Shown in pieces: positions 7,048 to 11,652 of a stretch of DNA of 11,652 bases; positions within the stretch are counted from its first letter, which is position 1; the number at the start of each line of letters is the position of its first letter. Source of the DNA: CAZTME01 sp964614795 (GTDB lineage Bacteria; Patescibacteriota; Microgenomatia; UBA1400; PJMF01); assembly GCA_964614795.1 (NCBI GenBank), contig CAZTME010000034.1, forward strand, positions 1 to 11,652, in the 5' to 3' direction. The notes below the pieces were generated by a model. The model was not told where the DNA came from. It saw only the letters and a list, made by a program, of their open reading frames with translations, and did not search any database. The translations under genes and the position numbers were made by a program.

Positions 7048-7086
7048 AATTTACTGTAACTTAGTAAATTAAACAGTTTATAACTG
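7048..7086. repeat. Two adjacent AT-rich inverted repeats
   Basis: AATTTACT and AGTAAATT (7048-7055 and 7063-7070) form an 8-bp stem with a 7-nt loop. CAGTT and AACTG (7074-7078 and 7082-7086) form a 5-bp stem with a 3-nt loop. They lie about 27 bp past the stop of the leftward surface-protein gene, as 3' UTR structure would. No T-run follows directly. Confidence 0.5.
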
Positions 7087-7112
7087 ATTTATCTCATTAT
7101 TGGAAATAATTA

Positions 7113-8024
7113 TTATTGTTTAATCGCCACATAAATTCTGGCCGGTTTTACTTTGGCCGAAACGGATTTTCCTTCCGGAGTGACCGGAGTTATTGTCCAG
7201 TTTTCACCGTCCCAACCGGCAATTGCGGTTGAATCTTCTTCATTAGCGCGAATGGTCACTTCCACGTCTTTTGCATCAATTTTGCTACTGGTGGCTAATG
7301 CATATATCTCGGAAGTAAGTTCCCCTTCCAAATTGTCCGGAGCACCCGGAGATTGATAAACAATGGCGTAGCGAATTGAAGATAGACCCGGTGAGGTGAG
7401 TTGAAATTTGGCATCTTTTGAAGCAAAGATATTTTCTTTAGTTTTGTTATCTATGTAGCGCCAATCTTGTTTGAGCAAGTAATTTTCTTGTCCTAAAAAA
7501 CGTAGTTGTAAACTACCACCTTGAACATTTTCGTGATAACTGCATTTGCCTCCCGCACTGCAAGTACCCATTAATTGAGTGGTGCGAGCCGGAATGGCTT
7601 CCAAAGAAATTGAGCCGGATACACCCTGTAATAATTCACCCGCTTGGTATTCCAGATCAAACTCAATATTTTTCGCGGGCTTGCGCACGTTTAACACTTC
7701 AATGGTGAGATTTCTGCCATCCGGTTCGGGTTGAATGAAAACCACCGGTCTTTCTGAAACGGGAATGACATTGGCCGGTTCGACCACTCGGCGTTTGGCC
7801 GGCTCCGGGGAAGGTGTTGGCGCTGGATTATTTGATGAAGAGGTAAACTGCCATATTCCCAATACCGCGATTATACCAGTAAGAATGATTCCAGAAATAA
7901 GAGCAATTTTTGGCAGAGATTTTTTCTTATTTGCAGAATTAACGGTTTTGTTATTGGAAAAATTTGTCGTGTGTGATTCTTGATTGAATTGTTCATCAAC
8001 TTTTAGATTTTCGATTTTATTCAT
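7113..8024 (-). CDS. Hypothetical membrane-anchored extracellular protein
   Basis: I do not recognise a family for this 303-residue protein. It has a polar cytoplasmic N-terminus (1-36) ending in a KKK cluster, one membrane span (about 38-59), a Pro/Ser linker (65-76, with NPAPTPSPEP), and an external part of about 225 residues rich in alternating polar and hydrophobic strands, which suggests beta-sandwich folds. There are only two cysteines in the external part, C155 and C161 (GTCSAGGKCSY), close enough for a disulfide. There is no cleavable signal, so it should stay anchored with the C-terminus outside. AGAAAG lies about 9 nt before the ATG. It is transcribed alone, with a candidate promoter at 8082-8110 and hairpins after its stop. 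A cell-surface or adhesion role is possible but unproven. Confidence 0.8.
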   Translation of the reverse strand: MNKIENLKVDEQFNQESHTTNFSNNKTVNSANKKKSLPKIALISGIILTGIIAVLGIWQFTSSSNNPAPTPSPEPAKRRVVEPANVIPVSERPVVFIQPEPDGRNLTIEVLNVRKPAKNIEFDLEYQAGELLQGVSGSISLEAIPARTTQLMGTCSAGGKCSYHENVQGGSLQLRFLGQENYLLKQDWRYIDNKTKENIFASKDAKFQLTSPGLSSIRYAIVYQSPGAPDNLEGELTSEIYALATSSKIDAKDVEVTIRANEEDSTAIAGWDGENWTITPVTPEGKSVSAKVKPARIYVAIKQ

Positions 8025-8081
8025 ACAGAGCTTTCTAGATTACTAATTGAGATCGGTCTGAATTTTTCTGCAGTATTGCCT

Positions 8082-8110
8082 TTATTATCATAACCAAACT
8101 ACTCTATCAA
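8082..8110 (-). promoter_or_regulatory. Candidate promoter of the surface-protein gene
   Basis: TTGATA (8110-8105) is followed after 15 nt by GATAAT (8089-8084), or after 17 nt by the overlapping TAATAA. The GATAATAA string also forms the -10 region of the mraZ promoter. The start point would be about 50 nt before the gene. Confidence 0.4.
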
Positions 8111-8208
8111 ATCTTGAAATAGTTTTGAAGACGTTAAAGTATATCAATTTAGGTGAATGATGTAGTTTGCACAACCATGTATTGTCAATCATTTTAAACT
8201 AGCCAACA

Positions 8209-8223
8209 ACTACGGGGGGTAGT
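8209..8223 (+). repeat. ACTAC/GTAGT hairpin with a G5 loop before the DedA start
   Basis: A perfect 5-bp stem with a GGGGG loop ends 13 nt before the ATG at 8237. The only purine-rich, Shine-Dalgarno-like stretch ahead of this gene is in that loop. It may affect translation or be accidental. Confidence 0.3.
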
Positions 8224-8236
8224 AGAATAGTTTCCT

Positions 8237-8842
8237 ATGCAAAATTTGATAACATGGTTAGAAACACTAGCACAACAAATACCGGTTGCTTGGTTTGTAT
8301 TTTTAGGAGCCATGATTGAAGAAATCATCGCTCCCATTCCCTCTCCGCTGGTGATGATGCTTTCTGGTTCGATAGCAGCTTCTCAAAACAGTTCATTATT
8401 TTTTGTATTCATATTAGCTCTGATAGGCGCATTAAGTAAAACGATTGGTAGTCTTGTTATTTACTTTTTGGCGGATAAAGCTGAAGACATATTAGTGGGA
8501 AAGCTGGGCAAGTTCATTGGTGTTAGTCATGATGATACCGAAGGATTGGGTAAATTTTTTAGAGAAGGAAAAAGAGATGATTTGGCAATCTTTTTAATGA
8601 GAGCGGTTCCAGTTATGCCCACGGCACCAGTATCTGTAATTGCCGGAATCATCAAAATCAATTTACGCACCTATATAATCAGTACCTTTTTTGGATTGGT
8701 GGTTAGAAACTGTATTTATCTTTATTTGGGGTATACCAGTTTAGATGCTTTAGATAGTTTGAATGAAGGATTTGATAGTTTGGAAAAAATTGGATATTTT
8801 ATTCTTGCGATCTTTGGGGGTCTTGCTTTATTGTGGATGTAA
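8237..8842 (+). CDS. DedA/VTT-domain family membrane protein
   Basis: A 201-residue polytopic membrane protein of the DedA (VTT/SNARE-associated) family. These proteins are implicated in moving lipids such as undecaprenyl phosphate or phosphatidylethanolamine across the membrane and in envelope stability. The family pattern is visible: IEEIIAPIPSP (27-37), a re-entrant-type acidic and proline segment, and FLMRAVPVMPTAPVSVIAGI (119-138) containing the R122...P125...G137 signature. The usual second arginine of the FxxRFxPxxR form is absent. Hydrophobic spans lie at about 15-47, 53-79, 117-140, 146-167 and 184-201. The last span ends abruptly at TAA with LLWM, without the usual basic tail. The same frame goes on for 27 more codons (see the next feature). 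The gene stands alone, converging with glyQS. Confidence 0.85.
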   Translation: MQNLITWLETLAQQIPVAWFVFLGAMIEEIIAPIPSPLVMMLSGSIAASQNSSLFFVFILALIGALSKTIGSLVIYFLADKAEDILVGKLGKFIGVSHDDTEGLGKFFREGKRDDLAIFLMRAVPVMPTAPVSVIAGIIKINLRTYIISTFFGLVVRNCIYLYLGYTSLDALDSLNEGFDSLEKIGYFILAIFGGLALLWM

Positions 8843-8926
8843 CGCAAACGCCAACAAGGATCTGTGTTGCAAATTGTGGAAAAAATTCAAAATAGTCTTA
8901 AAAATATTGTGAGCAGAAAAAAATAG
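8843..8926 (+). other. In-frame coding-like extension after the DedA stop
   Basis: Directly after the TAA at 8840-8842 the same frame stays open for 27 codons and then ends at TAG. It encodes a basic, amphipathic segment beginning RKRQQGSVLQ and ending NIVSRKK. A run of arginines and lysines just after a membrane span is what a DedA C-terminal tail normally looks like. The TAA may be a recent nonsense change, a read-through site or a sequencing error; the extension could also be chance. Confidence 0.4.
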
Positions 8927-8935
8927 CTTTTAGGC

Positions 8936-8961
8936 ATGATAATTTGTCATTGATTTTTTTT
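8936..8961 (+). terminator. Candidate terminator after the DedA gene
   Basis: ATGATA and TGTCAT (8936-8941, 8945-8950) can form a 6-bp stem including one G-U pair with an ATT loop, followed after three bases by eight T (8954-8961). The stem is AT-rich, as expected for this genome. The rest of the gap up to 9039 shows no gene and no clear leftward terminator for glyQS. Confidence 0.45.
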
Positions 8962-9039
8962 ATCGATATTGTCAATGAAAGTACAACAGATTCTCTTGGA
9001 TTGGCTAGAATGGATTAGAGTTAAAAGTAAGTCTATAGA

Positions 9040-10443
9040 TTAAAATCTAGTTAATCGTTCAACTAAATGATTAATCTTTATTCTTTCTTGATTGGTAGTA
9101 TCTCGATCACGGATGGTAACGCTTTCATCTACTAAAGTGGTAAAATCAATGGTTACACAATAAGGTGTGCCGATTTCATCTTGATAAAGATAACGTTTGC
9201 CAATATTACCACGATCATCCCAAGTTGCTTTAATACCGGCTTTTAATAATTGTTCGAAAAGTGTTTGAGCTTTAGTAACCAATTCCGGTTTATTTTTTAA
9301 TAATGGAAAAACAGCAACCGCATAGGGAGCAAGATGAGATTTTAATTTAAGTAAAACTCGATTTTTTTCCTCATCTTGATGATAAGCATCGGCAAGCACC
9401 ATTAAAAATAAGCGATTAACGCCAACGGCCGGTTCAATTACGTGAGGCACAAAGATTTCTCCGGTGTAAGGATCTGTATATTTTAGTGATTGACCGCTGA
9501 ATTTTTCATGTTGAGATAAATCATAATCTGTGCGATAGGCAATTCCCCATAATTCTTTCCAACCGAATGGAAATTTGTACTCTAAATCATAAGTATCTTT
9601 GCTGTAATGACTGCGCTCTTTATCGGTGTGTTGGCGCCAACGAAGATTTTCAGGATTAATACCAAGTTGCAATGTTACAAAATCCCACATCGCTTGCTTC
9701 CAGTCATTGAAAAGCGTTTGCCAGTCCGTAGAGTTTGGGTTAAAAAAGTATTCAATTTCAGCTTGTTCAAACTCCAGTGTGCGAAAGACAAATTGACCGG
9801 TGGTCACTTCATTACGAAATGATTTGCCAATTTGACCAACTCCAAAAGGTAATTTTAGGCGAGATGAGTCAAGAATAGCTTTAAAATTAGAAAAAATTCC
9901 TTGAGCGGTTTCACCTCTTAAGTAAACTTTGGCTTTAGCATCTGCAACCGAGCCAATTGCCGATTCGAAAAGTAAATTGAACGCTTTTACTGAAGAAAGC
10001 GCGTTGCCGTCTGGACTTTTAATTTGATTTAGTGTAATAAAGTCATTCATTTGTTCCAGAGAGAGATTTTCCACCACCACCGGGTCCGGCAGTTCACTCG
10101 CATGGGTTTCCAACCAAGCTTCGATTAAGTGATCAGCTCTATATCTTTTGTGCGTGACAACATCTTCACACAATGGATCGGAAAATGAAGCAACATGTCC
10201 CGATGCCTCCCATGTTTTTGGATGAAGTAGAATTTGCGAATCCAAACCGACCATGTCCGGTCTTTGAGTAATAAACGTTTGCCACCAAAGATTTTTTATC
10301 GCTCTGAGTAACTCAACTCCTAAAGGTCCGTATTCATAAGAATTAGCTAATCCGCCATAAATTTCCGAAGTAGGATATACAAAACCACGTCTTTTGGCCA
10401 AGCTTGTAATAATCTCCAGAGAAACATGTTGATCATTGTTCAT
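9040..10443 (-). CDS. glyQS: Glycyl-tRNA synthetase, single-chain alpha2 type
   Basis: A 467-residue class II synthetase that charges tRNA-Gly with glycine. It is the single-polypeptide dimeric form, not the alpha2-beta2 form. The start matches the family: SLAKRRGFVYPTSEIYGG (14-31), then YEYGPLGVEL (36-45). RYRADHLIE (100-108), LRGETAQGIFSNF (175-187; most homologues have LRPETAQG), motif 2 GKSFRNEV with FRTLEFEQAEIEYF (206-233) and motif 3 EPAVGVNRLFL (337-347) make up the active site. The C-terminal anticodon-binding domain covers about 370-460. The ATG at 10443 has no Shine-Dalgarno sequence, but the protein aligns from here. The gene stands alone and is preceded by a T-box leader, so its expression should rise when uncharged tRNA-Gly accumulates. 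The stop is TAG. Confidence 0.95.
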   Translation of the reverse strand: MNNDQHVSLEIITSLAKRRGFVYPTSEIYGGLANSYEYGPLGVELLRAIKNLWWQTFITQRPDMVGLDSQILLHPKTWEASGHVASFSDPLCEDVVTHKRYRADHLIEAWLETHASELPDPVVVENLSLEQMNDFITLNQIKSPDGNALSSVKAFNLLFESAIGSVADAKAKVYLRGETAQGIFSNFKAILDSSRLKLPFGVGQIGKSFRNEVTTGQFVFRTLEFEQAEIEYFFNPNSTDWQTLFNDWKQAMWDFVTLQLGINPENLRWRQHTDKERSHYSKDTYDLEYKFPFGWKELWGIAYRTDYDLSQHEKFSGQSLKYTDPYTGEIFVPHVIEPAVGVNRLFLMVLADAYHQDEEKNRVLLKLKSHLAPYAVAVFPLLKNKPELVTKAQTLFEQLLKAGIKATWDDRGNIGKRYLYQDEIGTPYCVTIDFTTLVDESVTIRDRDTTNQERIKINHLVERLTRF

Positions 10444-10454
10444 ATTGAGGATCT

Positions 10455-10525
10455 AAAAAACCACACGTTGAATACTACTTTCAGGGACCCTGACGGGCGG
10501 TTCCACCCTGATTTCGATCGTGTGG
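10455..10525 (-). terminator. Putative regulated terminator of the glyQS leader
   Basis: CCACACG (10525-10519) can pair perfectly over 7 bp with CGTGTGG (10467-10461), which is followed directly by six T (10460-10455), 12 nt before the glyQS ATG. The 5' arm is also needed for the TCGATC/GATCGA hairpin, so the two are mutually exclusive. Unusually, the terminator arms flank the T-box antiterminator instead of sharing bases with it. Confidence 0.6.
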
Positions 10526-10602
10526 ATCGACAACTTAGTTATTTAATGGCTCTGGTCTGCCACAACCTTCACAGCCTGTGTTATTATAACCTTTAGCCAT
10601 TA
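10481..10602 (-). ncRNA. Glycyl T-box riboswitch with compact Stem I
   Basis: The glyQS leader contains the T-box core. TCAGGG (10511-10506) pairs with CCCTGA (10486-10481) as helix A1. The bulge TGGAACC (10505-10499) and helix A2 (GCCC, GTCA loop, GGGT; 10498-10487) complete a textbook antiterminator. The TGGA would pair with the UCCA end of uncharged tRNA-Gly, whose discriminator base is usually U. Stem I is about 59 nt: TAATGGCT (10602-10595) pairs with AGCCATTA (10551-10544), then GGTT with GACC (10591-10588, 10557-10554). The 3' side of the internal loop carries GGC followed by A (10561-10558), which fits a Gly specifier read by a GCC anticodon. The long apical part of classical Stem I and the Stem II elements are absent. 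A hairpin TCGATC-CACAC-GATCGA (10530-10514) links the two parts. Confidence 0.85.
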
Positions 10603-10621
10603 GCATATTCAATGGGTAAAA

Positions 10622-10650
10622 TTCACATTTATATGCCATTTATTTACAAA
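10622..10650 (+). promoter_or_regulatory. Candidate promoter of the sigma-factor operon
   Basis: TTCACA (10622-10627), a 17-nt spacer and TACAAA (10645-10650) fit a housekeeping promoter. Transcription would start about 7 nt before the ATG at 10664, giving an almost leaderless mRNA, in keeping with the absence of a Shine-Dalgarno sequence. It overlaps the divergent glyQS promoter. Confidence 0.4.
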
Positions 10651-10658
10651 AAAATCAA
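10628..10658 (-). promoter_or_regulatory. Candidate promoter of the T-box leader and glyQS
   Basis: TATAAA (10633-10628) lies after TTGATT (10658-10653) with a 19-nt spacer. Starting about 10621, the transcript would contain all of Stem I. A better TATAAT (10588-10583, with TTGAAT at 10612-10607) lies inside Stem I and would remove its 5' strand if used. Confidence 0.35.
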
Positions 10659-10663
10659 TAAAG

Positions 10664-11224
10664 ATGAATGATTGCAATTATCTTTCAATAAAAAAATTGA
10701 GTGAAGATCGTTTGCTTGAACAATTGCGCTTAGGTAATTCACAAGCAGTACGAGAGTGGTATTATCGTTATTCTCCATATTTAAGCAGATTGGTTAACGC
10801 AAAAATAACTTCTTCTGCAGATGCGGAAGAAATAGTTCAAGAAGTGTTTATCGCTTGCTTGCGAGAGTTGCCTTTGTTTAAAGCCAATTCAGGTTTGAAA
10901 ACCTGGATGACTTCGATTGCCAAACATAAAATAGCCGATTATTATCGGGCAATGTATGCCAAAAAAATTCTCAAGTGTTTGCCTTTGTGGGATCATTTGA
11001 CTGATTTGGACAAAAAAATCTCTCTGACTACTGAATTGGTGTTATTGGTTTTGAAAAAATTGAGTTCTTTTCAACAAGAACTGTTATATTTAAAGTACGT
11101 TGATAAGTATTCAGTGACAGAGTTAGCCAATAGGTTTCATAAATCAAATAAAAGTATAGAATCTCAATTATTTCGTGCCAGAAAAGACTTTCGCTTAGCA
11201 TATTTGAAGTTGAGTAATAAGTAG
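10664..11224 (+). CDS. ECF-type RNA polymerase sigma factor
   Basis: A 186-residue sigma-70 family protein with only regions 2 and 4, the ECF layout. Region 2 (about 27-100) contains DAEEIVQEVFIACLRELPLF (53-72) and GLKTWMTSIAKHKIADYYR (77-95), matching the core-binding and -10 recognition helices. Region 4 (about 125-182) is a helix-turn-helix: LSSFQQELLYLKYVDKYS, then VTELANRFHKSNKSIESQLF and RARK. The linker (101-122) is short. It would direct RNA polymerase to a specific promoter set. The genes after it on the same strand encode a single-span membrane protein and another membrane protein, which may include a membrane-bound anti-sigma factor. The target stimulus cannot be told from sequence. 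No Shine-Dalgarno sequence is visible. Confidence 0.9.
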   Translation: MNDCNYLSIKKLSEDRLLEQLRLGNSQAVREWYYRYSPYLSRLVNAKITSSADAEEIVQEVFIACLRELPLFKANSGLKTWMTSIAKHKIADYYRAMYAKKILKCLPLWDHLTDLDKKISLTTELVLLVLKKLSSFQQELLYLKYVDKYSVTELANRFHKSNKSIESQLFRARKDFRLAYLKLSNK

Positions 11225-11280
11225 ATTTTATGCAAAAAAATATTCATTAATGTGTTAATTAATAAAAATATGTAATCAGT

Positions 11281-11541
11281 ATGAATAAAACAATTAAAAA
11301 ATCTTCTCATTTTTCGGAAAATAGCTCTCTCAATACTCAGTCAACTTTTTTGGATTTTTTAACTTCAGAAGCCCAGATACAAGCTAAGTTGCAACAAAAT
11401 AGAATTTTACCGGCGTATTTAGACCACATTACTGCTTGGATTGGTACTCATTTTTGGCAATTTCTGCTTATTTCATCATTGATAATGGCAATAATATATG
11501 AAGCCTTTAGACTTACTCTTTACTATGCAAACATTTGGTAA
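11281..11541 (+). CDS. Small single-span membrane protein, possible sigma-factor partner
   Basis: An 86-residue protein without a family I can name. The N-terminal half is polar and probably cytoplasmic (1-50), with FLDFLTSEAQIQAKLQQN likely helical. One membrane span follows (about 55-79), then a short tail. It starts 56 bp after the sigma gene on the same strand, and a further membrane protein gene begins inside its last codons. A cytoplasmic segment on a membrane anchor next to an ECF sigma gene is the layout of many anti-sigma factors, but no zinc-binding (ZAS) HxxxCxxC motif is present and it has no cysteines. An anti-sigma or accessory role is therefore only an inference. No clear ribosome binding site is visible. 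Confidence 0.68.
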   Translation: MNKTIKKSSHFSENSSLNTQSTFLDFLTSEAQIQAKLQQNRILPAYLDHITAWIGTHFWQFLLISSLIMAIIYEAFRLTLYYANIW

Positions 11542-11652
11542 AAAAATCAGTCTTTACGCAGTTGCTTTAATTCAGTTGAGTTGGGGACTTTTGATTCATC
11601 CGTATCAATCAATTTATTCATTGTTGGAGAAAAAAAGATATCAATGGCTAAT
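11525..11652 (+). CDS. Start of a membrane protein of unknown function, cut by window edge
   Basis: The ATG at 11525 opens a frame that overlaps the end of the preceding gene by 17 bp and remains open to the right edge (42 full codons). It begins MQTFGKKISLYAVALIQLSW, with a basic start and a hydrophobic stretch (about 8-24), and continues with HPYQSIYSLLEKKRYQWL. This looks like a signal anchor or a first membrane span. The overlap suggests coupled translation with the 86-residue gene. Too little is visible to assign a family. Confidence 0.6.
   Translation, partial: MQTFGKKISLYAVALIQLSWGLLIHPYQSIYSLLEKKRYQWL

Noticed and set aside
7153..7983. Two + strand frames opposite the surface-protein gene
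   Set aside because: They are antisense shadows; the minus frame has a coherent topology with a start, a span and a linker.
9607..9822. A 71-codon + strand frame
   Set aside because: It is antisense to the catalytic core of glyQS.

Overview
The window looks like a chromosomal segment of a compact, AT-rich bacterium, most likely a member of Patescibacteria (CPR). The evidence is a MurE that lacks most of its N-terminal domain, an unusual MurC, poor or absent Shine-Dalgarno sequences at most starts, and very tight gene packing. murE ends in UGA inside an ATGA overlap with yvcK. UGA is therefore a stop here, which argues against the lineages that read UGA as glycine. I cannot fix the phylum more closely.

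Region 1 (1-6823, all leftward) is a division and cell wall (dcw) cluster. In transcription order it reads mraZ, rsmH, ftsL-like, ftsI, murE, yvcK (glmR), murC. MurC is cut by the left edge. mraZ/rsmH and murE/yvcK overlap, rsmH and ftsL abut, and murC follows yvcK after 4 bp, so this reads as one or two operons. A consensus TTGACA promoter with two period-10 repeats lies in front of mraZ, and a TATAAT box lies in front of murE. The genes link 16S rRNA methylation, septal transpeptidation, peptidoglycan precursor synthesis and a regulator of UDP-sugar supply.

Region 2 (6824-8236) holds an intergenic stretch of about 290 bp with a GC-rich, hairpin-dense island. It is followed by a leftward gene for a membrane-anchored surface protein of unknown function and a divergent intergenic region.

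Region 3 (8237-8961) is a rightward DedA-family membrane protein. Its frame continues for 27 codons beyond a TAA.

Region 4 (9040-10658, leftward) is a single-chain glycyl-tRNA synthetase gene. Its leader contains a clear T-box riboswitch: a T-box core with UGGA, a compact Stem I with a GGC specifier, and a U-tract terminator. This is the most striking element of the window.

Region 5 (10622-11652, rightward) starts divergently from the T-box leader. It encodes an ECF-type sigma factor, a small single-span membrane protein, and the start of a further membrane protein that runs off the right edge. I saw no tRNA, rRNA, CRISPR array or insertion sequence.
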